Source of the DNA: Schistocephalus solidus
Lineage: Eukaryota > Platyhelminthes > Cestoda > Diphyllobothriidea > Diphyllobothriidae
Assembly: GCA_017591395.1 (NCBI GenBank)
Contig: WEDG01002903.1
Coordinates: 62,001 to 126,000 of the forward strand
DNA: 64,000 nucleotides
Reading direction: 5' to 3'
How positions within the stretch are numbered: the first letter of the stretch is position 1; each line of letters starts with the position of its first letter. Shown piece by piece: positions 36,256-48,443 of the stretch. The position numbers and the translations under genes are program-made. The notes below the pieces were generated by a model, which saw only the letters and a list, made by a program, of their open reading frames with translations, ran no database searches and was not told the origin of the DNA.

Positions 36256-36914
36256 AGGATGCTGCTGGAGAGTAAACTGGTAATGAATATTCAACGTCTG
36301 TGCTTCTTGGTAAACGAAATCGTCTAGAATAATGATAAATCCCATCTGTGTCAGCTCTGGTTAAGCAGGCGTGCTCACATCTGCCCCGTTAACTTCCGCA
36401 TCGGAACTTTTTTAGTGCTGTTAATACGTTGCTTTGTATAGGATAGTATTTCATTTCGACTAAATCAACTTCTTCAACTGGTTGACCAACTGCAGGTATG
36501 GCAAGTAATCTGGTTCAGTGAAAAACGTTCCACACACCATCAGTCAGACTGTAAGCAACAGGGCTCTCTTGAATTAAATGTAAGCGAGTTCATCCGAGGG
36601 CTATGTATTAAGACTAACTTACTTACAGCATATTCTTAGAAGAGAAACTAAGACGAATCCTTTACTTCCCAAGGACGCTTTTCAGTGTCCTGAAAAGCAT
36701 GCGAAATCAGTACAGTACTAACACTTCGACATTATTTATTTTTAAAAATCACGTATGGTGCGGCATGACTTTAGGAGGTTTAAAAGCTTGAACATAAAGC
36801 AAACATTAATGTCTGAATATTCATCTAAGCGTTGGTAATAAAATCTGAAATCCCCCTATTTACCTTTGGCACAAATGCAGTACCTGGTTTATAATTCACA
36901 TGAAAAGGTCAGTA

Positions 36915-37290
36915 TCTTCGCTGATGAACGCTCATCGATCTTTAACGGAACTTTCTCGTCCCACTCTGCCTTGCGGCTGATTCGCGATCCCCGCCAGTAG
37001 ATGCACAAGGCCAAGAAGTAGTAAGGGTAGATTAACAATTCCATTAACGATCGATGAGCATTCATCAATGAAGGTTCCTATTCCCAAGTTAAAACTGGCA
37101 AAACATTGATCCCGTCAGTCAATGGTTAGAGCGGTGAACTTCTGATAAAAGAATGGCGGGCTCTAACCTTGGGAAGTACCACCTGGAGGTTGGTTTTAAC
37201 TGGCTGATAACGGCTAATGGATAAAAATGGCTATTTCAGTCACCCTTGTCTTTGTCGGCATTGTCAATCAGTATCTTTGTTGTACAAGTT
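36915..37290 (+). repeat. SINE tail pair and SINE copy
   Basis: 36919-37003 carries the family tail in reverse (GAACGCTCATCGATC, CGTCCCACTCTGCCTTGCGG). 37040-37075 carries part of it forward. At 37110 a head starts (CAATGGTTAGAGCGGTGAAC), followed by GGGCTCTAACCTTGG and the body (TTAACTGGCTGATAACGGCT, CAGTCACCCTTGTCTTTGTC). Confidence 0.6.
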
Positions 37291-37569
37291 ACTTTTGAAT
37301 TCATATGTACAGTCCCTGGAATTTCCTTCACTTTATATTTTTCCAACCAAGTTGCAATCATTTGTTTTGAGGGATGGCTTTCTTATTACTAATAACCTGT
37401 TAAACATTTGAAGCTGCTTTTCACAAAGGTTTATCTCCAATTTTTCCGTTGGTTGAACTGTTTGTCAGATCGTGCGACCAGGTTGTAAGTCAGTCCTAGC
37501 AAACTATCAAAATGTTTATATGTTTATCTGCCAAGAAAATGAAAACGCTATCAGGGGATTAGTAGGCTT

Positions 37570-38760
37570 ATTAGTTTGATGTTTCGGACACGTACGTGAG
37601 TCCATTATCAGTGACGGCGTGAGTAAAATAAAAAAAAACCTATTTGTATTCGACCCATAAGCCATCTAACTTAAATCGGTGTCATGCAAATTGACCGTGT
37701 GTGTCTCTGGTTTTGCAGGGGGCCGCACCAGCTCACACAGTGGGCATGGCGCGTGATACCAGGGCTGTAGATTGACGTTCCTGCTAATGGGGTTTGTGTT
37801 AGACCCCTAAGCATCCACCAGTTTCCACCCCGTCTTGTTACCGGCTTGATTCAGAATCCGTGTGCCCATGAAGTCGAATTCATCGCCTTTCTCCAGTGCG
37901 TAAGTAGCGACTTGAAACCATGTTCACCTTTCCGAATGACTCGTTTATGTTCGAGTGATTCATCGTCCTGCCTGGCCTATATATAGACAAACACCATCAT
38001 GGCATGGAAGATGACAAACTACGCCAAATTGCTCAACAGCGTCCAATCGATTTTTGATCTTAACAATACTGGTACACCTGGGAGTTGCCAGAAGTTGGAC
38101 GCCAACTTTAGAGGCATTAAGTTCTATGGTCCGTGAAATGTGTCTTAATACGGTATAGAGTGCTAAAAAGTTTGTCACTTTTTCCGTTTTTTCAGATGCT
38201 TACGGAGGCAACCGGAGATGAGCATGCTTTTGGGAATGAATTCTTTACCAAATCGTTCCGGGGATGGCTTTGGTTTTGTGGTCTTCCGTCTGGTTCGTTG
38301 CGATGCTCTTTCCTCAGTTCGAAGAACGCTCCAATTCAACCACAGTCGTGCACCATCGGGTGATGTCTGTGATAGCCAAGGACCTGGTTTGTGTCAGGTA
38401 AGTTTGCACACAATCTGATTTTAAGTATGCAGTGGGGTCGATGCCTGACGAGAATGTCGAGGTAGGTTTAACGTCCGTCGCTTGTGAATTAAATGTCAGT
38501 TAAGATGTCGTTAATAAGATTCCAAAAGCCTAATGCGCAGTCCCTCTCAATTATAAAGAACGTGTCGTCCACGTACCGAAGCGGAAACGCAGATTCGCAG
38601 TGGTTGGAAGTGACATCTTGCAACTAAGGTAATGCAAATAGGCAGGATATCGGGGAACCCATCGGCGTTTCTTTGATTTGTCTTTAGATTCTGCCCTTAA
38701 AGGAGAAAAGAGGCTCATTGGCAAAAGGTAAGGAGTTCTAGTTAGGTGGCGTGACTAACT
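37570..38760 (-). mobile_element. Penelope-like element remnant
   Basis: The minus strand carries, in order: ETPMGSPIS (RT motif B, about 38660), LRYVDDTFFIIERD (motif C, YVDD at 38564-38575), a decayed linker, then RHISRTIELNASKVGVQLLA and FGVVCHLPCHDGVCLYIGQA followed by GR (GIY-YIG nuclease, about 37960-38090). Stops and frameshifts interrupt it throughout. A hammerhead-like motif lies at the 3' end (37582-37611). Spliced-exon-like signals on the plus strand inside it are best explained as chance. Confidence 0.75.
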
Positions 38761-40364
38761 ACCCGACCAAAAACTCACGCCATCACCCTGCGACGCGAAG
38801 TAAACCATCGCCCCAATTCCACAACCCGTATTGTTCGACTGCAAAATGTTCACTTGGTGTTGCACTCACTCTGTCACTGACGATGGGCTATCGTACGAGT
38901 TCGAAATAATAAAATTGCTGTTATAGTGATCCTGCTTTCACCAAGAACCTAACAAGAACCTAGGACCCGATTTTCGCCTCCGCTGAAACGTCTACCATTT
39001 GGTATTAATGTCGAAGTACCTGGGTGCATTTATTAAGCTAGGATGAAAAACAAGCATACTTCGAGTAATATTGGTCTCTTCGCTGTGAAAGTTTTAGAAA
39101 GTCGATATTATCGCAAGAAAGTCTGCAGTAGGCATACGGTCGACAAAATTGTTGTTTTTTTAGAATCAGAGCGCTCTTAAGGATTAACTTGGCCAACCTA
39201 AATGATGAACTCCGTGGCACACGTGTTGTGCCGATAGTCTGCCTTCGACTCATCAGTGGGTCCCCCAGCTGAAAAGTAGCGCAGCAACCAGAAAGCACAC
39301 AGGGAACGTTGTGGGGTACCCGCTGATGAGCAAAACCCCTCGCAGTGGTAGAATATCGGAAATACTGCCAGTATGGTAAATAATTTAGCAAGTTTTCCTG
39401 ATTTTCTCAAAAGGGCTATTTACTCACTTTTAATAAACAGATCTTCCGATTCTGTCAAATTTAAACAGGTATATGTTGATCTGGCTGGATTCACAAACAG
39501 AACCGTTTACCAGTCCGTCAAATAGAAGCTCGATCGGGTGTACTCCTGCTCCTTTGCCTATCAGTACGTGGCGACCGGTTAAAAAAAGAAAAATAAACAG
39601 AGATAGTGTGATAATGGTTCACACATTAGGTCCGTCTAGTGGTTCGGAGGCATCGTGTCACCAAATTTACTTCAGTTCTGCCAAAGCCTCTCATTCATGC
39701 TATAGCTGCAGAAGAATGCATAAATGACTGTGATAGCAGCATTAGTAGTGCAATGACTACTAATAAAATCGCTAGTAGTATTAGTAATAAATCCACCTGT
39801 CAGCTCCACACATGAGGGAATGCACGAAGCCGGGGTGTAAGTTGTGTCCAAATAAATATTTGTGTTTTCGAAGGACGACGTGTCATGCAGTAAATAGGTG
39901 AGCGTGCATAAAAGCATTTAACAAATTGGAAGCAAATAAGAGCAACCGACATCCTCATGGAGATGGACATTTGCTGTGAGCAGGCAGAGTCACGTTTTCC
40001 CACAGCATTCTTCTAATGATTGAGGAAGAAGACGATGGAGTTGACGAAACAGTATGTTTCAGATAAACTGAAGAGGCCTCCGCTTCTTTAGTATAATTTT
40101 GATAAATATCTAACGGTGCATTTTACTTAGCCTTACACCTATCTTTATTCTACTTTGCTTTGTTTTATAACCACGTCTTTGCTTGGGCATTCATTTGTTC
40201 GTTTTGAAAATTATTCAATATGTTCCTTTTTCTAATATCTTCATTATATTTTCTGAAGATTTTGATAGGGGCAATCACTGCATGCCTATATACTTCCTCC
40301 TTCTTAGGCAGATGAATATTGCCGGCAAGGTCAAGGGAGACTGTAATGACTATTTTTGGCTTAT

Positions 40365-40610
40365 TCCTTTGACCCACTTGTGAAAAACTCGGCGGCCTCG
40401 GTGGGATTAGCGGTTGTGGTGCTGCACCACCCAAGGATCAAACCCACGATGCTTTTAACAGAATTTCACTGCTCTAACCATCTGCCTATTCTACTATTAC
40501 CTGCTCTGCGGCTGCTGGCGGGGCTCGAGAGAGAGAGAGAGCTTAAAGGCAGAGCGGAACGAGTGAGATCCGTTAGCGATCGGTGAGCATTCATCAACGA
40601 ATACAAGTCA
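40365..40610. repeat. SINE head (minus) joined to SINE tail (plus)
   Basis: The minus-strand head is GATGGTTAGAGCAGTGAAAT (A box) with CGTGGGTTTGATCCTTGGGT (B box), ending GAGGCCGCCGAGTTTTTCAC. Plus-strand tail: GCGGCTGCTGGCGGGGCTCG, a (GA)n run, then GGCAGAGCGGAACGAGTGAG and GATCGGTGAGCATTCATCAA. Confidence 0.65.
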
Positions 40611-40794
40611 GCAACTACCAACCCCAGATGTGTATGGCAATGGAATTGATCGGTGAAAGTCATCCTATTGTCATACATTTTCCTGATGGCTCTTGACAGC
40701 ACAACTAGCCTGCAGCTTAATTGTAGTGCGTAAGTTCTATCGCCGTTCAAATAGCAAAGTAGCCAGATTCCAGTATCAAAAACACACAAACCCA

Positions 40795-40865
40795 GGGTAG
40801 GGTATGTTTGGCCGACAACTTTTAATACGCCAGAAATGGTCATCCCAGTCGACATTCCTTCCACA
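40795..40865 (+). repeat. SINE body fragment
   Basis: CCAGGGTAGGGTATGTTTGG, then ATACGCCAGAAATGGTCATC and CCAGTC match the family body. Confidence 0.5.
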
Positions 40866-41283
40866 TCATATGATGCACAAAAAGACGGATCAAGTGAACG
40901 CGGAGCCCATAGTGTGGCTTCGGGGGAGGGAGGGGGGAAGTAAACCTTCGGTATTCCTCCTTCCTGTCGTTTGCTTTCTGATTAGGGCTTGCACATACCA
41001 AAGCGAACCCCAAACACCTGGTCAACATCATTGCGAGAACTAACTTCCAACTCCTGGCAGTAGTCGGCGCACCAGCCCAGACACAGTGCCAGACATAGGC
41101 GTCCAAAGACAGACGGCAACATTACTGGGACGCTGGTCAAAGTTCTGGATGGCCGTCGCGTGTGCCGTCGCCCTTCTGCAGCACAGTTGAATTCCACTCG
41201 GAGAGTGAGGCGTCTGCCCTGACGTACCCATGCCTTCCTTCCCCACCCCGAGTCCACGAGAAACACAGTGTCTGCGTTTCGTC

Positions 41284-41316
41284 GGTGTGTGTGTGTCTGT
41301 GTGTGTGTGTGTGCGT
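41284..41316 (+). repeat. (GT)n microsatellite
   Basis: A GT run with CT and GC interruptions. Shorter CA runs occur at 7587-7598 and 12663-12680. Confidence 0.85.
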
Positions 41317-42576
41317 GTCTCGGAAGCCTGCTAGACAATCTCAGCAAGGAAAAGTCTGTTAAAGCATGGCAGACATCAAATGAGGACAAACAGGTGTATA
41401 TAACTGTCACACTTTTCAGACGTCTGGAAGCGAGGCCCCCCTACTGCCTGAATTTCGTTCAAAATGTGGTGGCTTGGCGGGGCAGCGCCAGCGAGGGCAG
41501 TGGAAAACGCAGACTAAGTATGACTCAGGATTCAAATAACGGGATTGAGATGACAAAAATGCAGCCTCCCTGTAAGGGGGGTTCACTCCGTAGACGCTAA
41601 CAGTCTTGTAGACAAGTGCGACAGCAGTTTGCATGTTATAGGGGTAAGAAAACGTCTGACTTTGATTAAAAACACTCCTTGACCATGTGTATGCACGGCG
41701 ATGGAAGATGCCAAAAAACAAACTACATACCATTCACCATGCCTGTGAGCTGTGATTACGTATTCCCGGGCATTTGGAAATGTTTACATATTTTTCCTAA
41801 ATTTATCGCCAATTGCAGCCAAATGTCTTTGAACCAGCCAGTTTTTGTCGTCACGGAATTGCCAACAAGGCGAAATGTTGCTAACTTGACATAGGAGACT
41901 ACACTAAGCTAGTCCTCCATATCCTTGTACATGACATCAAAAACGTAAATTCAGAGACACCACAACACGAACCCCGAACCCCGACTTTTAACCCTAACCT
42001 TAACCATGACCCTTATCTTTCTAGGTGTTAGCGCCTTGCCACGTGAGTAACTGAGGTTCTTTCTACAAGTTTCTTAAGAAAGGGGGCTTCCACCAACTTT
42101 GGCTCGAAGAAACATTCAAATAAGCTTGTTTCAGTTGTTTTTCATAGCACACAAGAACATTCTATGCACAACAACTTACAATACGCCTTCATGAAACCAT
42201 GGGTCGCATTCAGTATCCCAACTTCTAGACAGTCTGTTTCATGATTATATGCTTGATTTCCCTACCCAGACGAAACGGGTGAGTTGACGCATTTTTACCT
42301 TTATCGCGTGATTCTTTTTTTTAATATGCTCGAAGCCACAATTGGTTTCTGCAGACAGAGCTAGAATGTGTGTTGACATGTAGCAATTACATCGATACGT
42401 TTAAATCTCTTATGCGAGAAAGCAGATTTTTTTTGCCAAAAGTTGCTTACGATGAGCTAAAAGAGAAAATACACGAGGTCCAATACTGATGGTTTTGTTA
42501 AATAACTGCTTTTTCGATAGTAAAATAGGGACTCAGGTAGGGATTTATTGTGTGGTTGCTTAACAGGACACAGGCC

Positions 42577-42850
42577 CACTTAAAATAGGTATCATTGCAG
42601 TAAATTTCAGAAAGAGTAAATATTACCGTTTTTAACCCTAGCATAAAACTACACTGTACCCGTAATCAACGTCCTTGTCCTACCTTAAACATTAACCAAA
42701 AAGTAGCCTGAACACCAACCTTTACCCTTAACATAATCCTGAACCTTACGATAACTTTGACCTGAACCTGAACTTTACCAAAAAAATTACCAAAGAATTA
42801 AACCCAACCCTCACCTTTATCCTGAAACTTTATTTCTCAGAATTTGGCCA
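42577..42850 (+). mobile_element. Family T element, copy 5 (partial)
   Basis: CACTTAAAATAGGTATCATT and GTAAATTTCAGAAAGAGTAA match copy 3 (13378-13420) closely. A long CCTTAACC-type degenerate tract follows. Neither TIR is intact. A short related tract lies at 41985-42012. Confidence 0.55.
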
Positions 42851-43084
42851 AAAAGGCATTTGTTATGTTTGGGTGTTCATAAAAGGAATTACTTAACGGA
42901 CATCAGTATTTATCAGTCACCATGGGTGCCTTGCAGTTTCTGGAGATGAACGAGAGCGAAAAAAGATCTATGACACAATTACAGTTATATGCAATATTTT
43001 CAGCAATACAAACAGTCTTCTATCCTCGTTCAAATGAATAAAACCAACAGAACCACTGCGTAATGGCATAACAGGCAAAGTCAA

Positions 43085-43370
43085 AGAAGACTGGAAGGGA
43101 CATTTCTGGCTAATTAGCCGTCATCAGCCAGCCATACCCAACCCCAGGTTTTGTGGCACCCGATACTTGAACTCGTGACCTGTTGGTTAGACGTCAAAAC
43201 TGACCCACTGTGCCACGTATCCAATCTCCCTTATCTTTGTCGGGAATGCCGGTCAGCTTATATTACAAGCCTTATGCGACTGCTGGCGGGGCTCGCGAGT
43301 GAGCCTCAAAGCACAACGGGACCATTGAGTCTCCCAAACCAATCTGTGAGCGCCCATCTACGAGAGCCAC
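43085..43370. repeat. SINE head/body (minus) joined to SINE tail (plus)
   Basis: The minus head has GTGGCACAGTGGGTCAGTTT (A box) and CACGAGTTCAAGTATCGGG (B box). Its body reads TATGGCTGGCTGATGACGGC. From 43225 the sequence continues in plus orientation with CTTTGTCGGGAATGCCGGTC, GACTGCTGGCGGGGCTCGCG and CACAACGGGACC. Confidence 0.6.
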
Positions 43371-44167
43371 TACCTGGATTATTTTTCGGCATATCAGCTG
43401 TCACTAGTCAATGAGAGTCGGACTTCAATCGGCACGCTTGAGGCGGGAACACCGTTATCTGGTAAAGTGAGAACGGTTTTCCTCAATGCCCTGTTGGACG
43501 CATGTGCTGGCGCCCCATCCGGGCACAGCCTCACAGCTTGGGGATGAGATATCAATGTGTCAGCATCAAACATCCCCGTATCTCTACCTTTTCGGGTTAA
43601 TTTTGTCAATTAATGATCAATAGTAAAGATGCGATCGTCTGCGTGAGCTCAAACCCCTCAAATAGTTCGATACAGCTCTCTGCCTCTCTACAACGTAAGA
43701 AGTAGTCATGTCATCAGCCAGTTGGCAACTGTTAAAATCGGCAAGCTTACATGTCTGCGGGCAATATTCTGTCGTGGAGCACACAATCCTCAGATGCCTA
43801 CAGCGTCCGCGCGCCGGCGATAGCTGTTTTCCTGTACTGTCCAGAAATGCGAGGAGTCACTTCAATGTCCTCTAGAACGGTCGTCTGTGTGGCGATTTTC
43901 ACCAGAATTGCCAAAATATATAGCAGGTCTAGTTTTTTTCAAAAACCTTTGTATGGTCAGCCGGAGTCGAAAATAGGTACCCCAGCTGGTCACGGAAAGG
44001 ACTAACTCTATCTGACCATTACTCACTTACTCGTGTCGTGGTTTCTGCACTGGGCACAATTCTGGGATAAGAAGGAATCTTTTTTAATGGATCGAAAGGT
44101 TTGTTAACTGCACTATGTAAGAATGAGCTCGACTGCAATGTCATTCAAAAAGTGACTAGTAAACTTC

Positions 44168-44578
44168 GTGCGTCGGCATCAGATGGGTCAAAATGTCAAA
44201 CCAATTGCTCACTTCCGCAAACGTTGCAATCATCGCATAGAGGCCTTTGACGCCATCTACTTTCCGGAGACGTTTGCCTCTTTAAAGTGTACCGGTATTA
44301 GCGGTACTCCTCATAACTGCGTCAGTAAAAGGCGAAACGGCATCATTCGTGAATGTGCCCGTTCATATGGGCCTCCTTCATACACCGGTCTCGTAATTTG
44401 CTTCATTTGTGACTATGACCTCCGAAAGAAGCCAGTCGGTAAAGTGTTTATCCGGAGTTGTCATCGGAAGACTGTGGTTGGTAGAGTGAACTATGACTGG
44501 ATGCAGGCCATCCTGCGTACGGCGCACCGGGATGTTCACGGCGCTGTGTTTGACCTAAAATCTAGTCAAACACTTTAA
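44168..44578 (+). CDS. Intronless ORF of 136 codons, unknown
   Basis: The frame starts MRRHQMGQNVKPIAHFRKRC and contains several Cys and His (CTGISGTPHNC, CFICDYDL). It ends SSQTL. It is one of the longer uninterrupted frames in the window and has even amino acid use, but I do not recognise it. It lies between a SINE and a PLE remnant, so a retroposed gene fragment or transposon-derived ORF is as likely as a live gene. Confidence 0.25.
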   Translation: MRRHQMGQNVKPIAHFRKRCNHRIEAFDAIYFPETFASLKCTGISGTPHNCVSKRRNGIIRECARSYGPPSYTGLVICFICDYDLRKKPVGKVFIRSCHRKTVVGRVNYDWMQAILRTAHRDVHGAVFDLKSSQTL

Positions 44579-44739
44579 ATTCCATTGCCGATCAACTGCG
44601 GTCGCAGTAAATTGTGCTTGCATCATTGAGCCTATCGATTCAGTCAAAGCACGTTTCCGCGGACACAATAATTAGTACAGCTTCATGGTGTAATACGCAG
44701 GATAGCCAAAGACACAAGAGGAAGACACAATTTCCGGGA

Positions 44740-45540
44740 AAATGACTTATCCACCTGACGTTTCGAATTCCAACGCGAACCCATCTTGAGCGACAGTATC
44801 AAATAACGGGTCTGATACTGTCTCTGAATACGAGTTCGCTTTGGATCCGTAAAGTCAGGCGAATAAAGCTCTTGTCCTAGCGATCGTGTCTACATCTTTT
44901 CAATTTCTTTCTTGATCTTGCATTTTTGCTTATATTAGCAATTTATTTTGGCGCATCATGCTACGATCTGCCCAACGATGGGAAACCTTCGCCCTTCGAG
45001 AGGCCTCTACGTATGCGCAGATTCGGTTTCTGCACAAGTGTCTCGCTAATAACATGCTGCCAAAATATGTTTCATAAAACGCCCTGATAACCACGAAGCT
45101 GGCAAAGTGCGCAGTATTTAAACCAGGAAGACGAATGATCTGTTTTCTCCTTGAAGATTGTCACGCAAAGCTGCGCGAATACCGTCGGAGGATTGACCCA
45201 GAGGCGAGAATGTTACGAAACTGCTCCAGCAGAGGGTAACTGAACTGGCCCACGTAGTGAAAGCGACACGCGATGCAGTATCGGAGAACAAATTTCGCAA
45301 GCTGCTTAATCAACGTCATCCAGAAACGACATACTGGTACAAAATCTGTCGTTAAAGGAACTGAAGAAGGAGCAAGTACAGGTTTTACGGCACGAAAACG
45401 ATCATCAAGCAGACGGTAGCGAGAGAGGAGAATAAGAATCTTATTGTACACTAGGTGTCGTCCCTCTGAATGGCTTACAAAGCGCGCGAATTACTTCCTA
45501 AAGCCAAAGACAGTCTGTTGTGGCAAATAAAACCATCAGG
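44740..45540 (+). mobile_element. Penelope-like element 5' remnant
   Basis: The plus strand reads AQRWETFALREASTYAQIRF then LHKCLANNMLPKYVS near 44970-45078. Further on it reads VTKLLQQRVTELAHVVKATR and ENKFRKLLNQRHPE near 45210-45340. This resembles the N-terminal region ahead of the RT in PLEs, with stop codons in between. An inverted pair of hammerhead-like sequences lies upstream at 44745-44865. The RT core is not present. Confidence 0.55.
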
Positions 45541-47929
45541 TAATAATAGAGTACAAAAGGTATGTTTTTGAAATAAATATTTGTTTGCCAAACTGGAAAA
45601 TGAATGCATAGGTATTTGTGAGAAAAACGTTCAGTCCATGGTTCAAGTGGACAGATAAGAGATAACTTAAAAGCATTCGGGGATCCCTCTAACTGCTAAG
45701 GCATTGAGTTGATCCTGCGAACATTGAGGGCTCCAATGGGAAACCAACGCAGGAAACAGTTCATCCAATGTTTGCAATCAGTGGTCTGCCTAAACCTAGC
45801 TGTGAGTGTTTGTGAGAATATTTCTTGATACTTATTGAGCTGGGCAAATTATTATACAGTGCTAATGAGCGTGATAGTGCTATTGTTCATATTCTCACCG
45901 TTGGAAAACGTGTCCTGTGCTTCGAGCTGCCCTGTTTAATTTCCAAGGAGATTTATGTGTGCATTTGCAGTAAATCATTCCTGTCCATATGATTAATAAT
46001 AACGCAGTTTAGACACAGCTATGTAGCTAAGGGTGCAACAGTCAAGACGCAGCCAGCTGCTTCATGGTTGGGAGCGATCATCAGTAGGCCATAGGCTTTG
46101 TAAATATACTCATGACTGGCAGCTTTTGAATGTTATATGATTATTCCGCAGTAGCTGATTAACTTTAATTCAACTATTCATATCAAATTTCGAAGTGAAC
46201 CTGAAAAGGATGAAGACCAAGTTCATGCATTAATTTTCTCGGAAATTATACAAGACAGAATAAAACCGAAGTTCATATACCAGTAAACATATGGGAACGC
46301 TGATGAGCCGAACCGCGCGCAGTTGCGCAATGCAGTTGTACAAAACTGGTGAAACATGCGTGTCTGGGCTTTTAGTTAGTACACGTGTTGCCCGTACGGT
46401 AAAGAATTGCGTAGTGTTTCGAGCGCTTGCAAATATTTTGACAAGGAAATCAGCTGTGGCATAAAAGATCTCTCTTCTCGAGATAACTCATTTCAATATG
46501 CTTCTTGAGGGAATAAGATTTAGGTTTTGTGTTTTAGCAAATCAAAAAGCTTTTTTAACTAACAGCAGACAAAAACTTTGAATTGCTTGCAAGGAAATGT
46601 GCAAGATTATTAGAGGTCCGATCTTATTCTATACACAGATTCAGATGGGCCTGCTGTCAGGTAGCCAGCTTGTGTAAAAACACATTTGTGGAGGCGATAT
46701 CTTATTTCGAATTGAACATTTGCTTTAGGAAAATGTAGCTTAACCTTAAAAATCGGTCCATTCACTTAATTCAATCAAATAAATTAATAATTAAATGGAC
46801 ATAGGGTTTGCAAGTTAGACCTGGCCTCTGCAAAATCTGTTCAGCATTCTTCGAAGACTATTAATCGTCTTTTAATGATTGTTAATTTGTACGCCATCAA
46901 CTTCAAAATATTAATGCACTAATAGACATCATAACTTCCTAGTTTAGGACACTAAAGCCAAGTGCAAAACACGACAGAACCTCTTCGGCATAGCAAAAAG
47001 GCGTAAACAAACTTGTGGAAAATAATTTATTAAAAACAAATAAATTATCAGAAAAATCCTTTTATACTTTCTAGTTCATCTTCTCCGGCTGACGTTATCT
47101 TCTCAAAATATCAAGATACGACATCCAAAATATGAAATAGCTGTGAGTATTAGATCGAAATTGATTGAAATTTTCCTTATAGTGGAATGAGAGAAAGAGC
47201 ATGTATTGTACAACCTTACCAACAACAAAATGTCATCATCATAAAACAGAAAGAGTGCTTGAGGACTGGACAGGACATATGCGTTTGGGCACAGATCTAT
47301 AGAAGTGCAGTTGATAAGTGAATTCTGGTGGTGTAGCTGTGCACATTAAAAATGCACACACTGGACATGACATATGCGTTTAGGCTCAGATCTATAGAAG
47401 TGCAGTTGATGAGTGAATTCTGGTGGCGTAGCTGTGCGCATCAAACATGAGGTTTGAGGCATGTCCTGCGTGCGTGCGGATGCGCAATGCGGTGATCTCA
47501 AATGCAAAGCTGCCTACCGTCGCACGGCAGAATGGATGGCGTTTAACGTATGTAGGCAGGATGCGAAGACAACAGACGCACTTGGTTTCAAAGATTTCCC
47601 GTGAAACTCCTGTTAAATGCGTCTGATTCCATGAGGGAAGAATATGTACAGGGCATGCGCAAAGCAGTTTTCTTCCAATTTCACCCTAGAATTGAAAAAA
47701 AAGCACGAACGTTAGCAGTGTTCATCGATTTACATCACACTATGACAAACTGCAAATTTATTGACCTAGTGGTTTTCGGTCATGTTTCTGTGAACACTCG
47801 CAAGTGGCAGCATAAGTTAGGGTTTTGGCATATCTGGCTGACGACTGCTAATAGGTCTTTGGTGACCACTTGAATCTCAATTGTCTATATATACTTATAT
47901 ATGCAAATTGAGACCACCTGCAATGACAA
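45541..47929. other. No supported gene
   Basis: It is AT-rich and apart from the 95-base tandem duplication at 47265-47450 I see nothing. Confidence 0.5.
47265..47450 (+). repeat. Tandem duplication, unit about 95 bases
   Basis: 47265-47359 and 47360-47450 share ACATATGCGTTT, GATCTATAGAAGTGCAGTTG and AGTGAATTCTGGTGG with few differences. Confidence 0.85.
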
Positions 47930-48075
47930 AGTAGACTGGAATGGACATTTCTGGCTTTTAAGACTTCTTCATCCAGCCATACCCAACTCCTTGTTTGTAG
48001 CAGCTAGTATTAAAACCAGGAACCTTTGCTCCTTGAGTTAAATGCCCTACCACTGAGCTAAGGAGCTTTGTCCTG
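47930..48075 (-). repeat. tRNA-derived SINE (minus), clear tRNA-like head
   Basis: The minus strand reads AGCTCCTTAGCTCAGTGGTA then GGGCATTTAACTCAAGGAGC and AAAGGTTCCTGGTTTTAATA. The A box is perfect but the B box is damaged, so a functional tRNA gene is unlikely. The body (TTGGGTATGGCTGGATGAAG, CAGAAATGTCCATTCCAGTC) follows. Confidence 0.7.
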
Positions 48076-48120
48076 TTGGATGCCATTGGGTATACTTACT
48101 GAAGTACAATGTGCTCACCG

Positions 48121-48143
48121 ATATATATATATATATATATATA
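48121..48143 (+). repeat. (TA)n microsatellite
   Basis: An uninterrupted TA run about 70 bases outside the left end of the PLE. Confidence 0.9.
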
Positions 48144-48443
48144 TGAATAGTTGAGGTATTATGCATTCCGAGATAATAAATAAAGAAAGAAGGCTCGTCA
48201 GAAAATTCAGGTTTACTCGTGAATTTTCAAGCTGGTTACACCAACCCGTCGTCAGACGAAATGAGAAGTGAGAGTTAGGATTGTCACGCTGGAGGGTTTA
48301 GTGACAGAGAGGTGAAATCGACAGACTGACGCCATGGGGGGTTGGGGGCCGTGAATCCTGTTACGATAGCTGTCGCATGTAAGGGGAAGGGTGCTAGAGT
48401 TTTGATAGCAAGTCAAGTGGTGGGAGATGCAGAGCCAGTGAGG

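Larger units (their letters stand above)
38761..43084. other. No supported gene
   Basis: It holds SINE pieces, a GT microsatellite and a partial family T element. Open frames at 39038-39391 and 39473-39727 lack recognisable motifs. Confidence 0.45.

Noticed and set aside
38196..38397. Plus-strand exon with a strong TTTTTTCAG acceptor and CAG|GTAAGT donor, open in one frame
   Set aside because: It lies inside a PLE remnant that encodes RT and GIY-YIG motifs on the opposite strand on both sides, and no neighbouring exon joins it in phase.
38688..38727. 40-base plus-strand exon with good splice sites
   Set aside because: It overlaps the RT motif B region of the same PLE on the minus strand, and its phase does not link it to other exons.
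48001..48070. Functional tRNA gene on the minus strand
   Set aside because: The A box is intact but the B box reads GGTTTTAATAC and the acceptor stem does not close. A SINE body follows directly.
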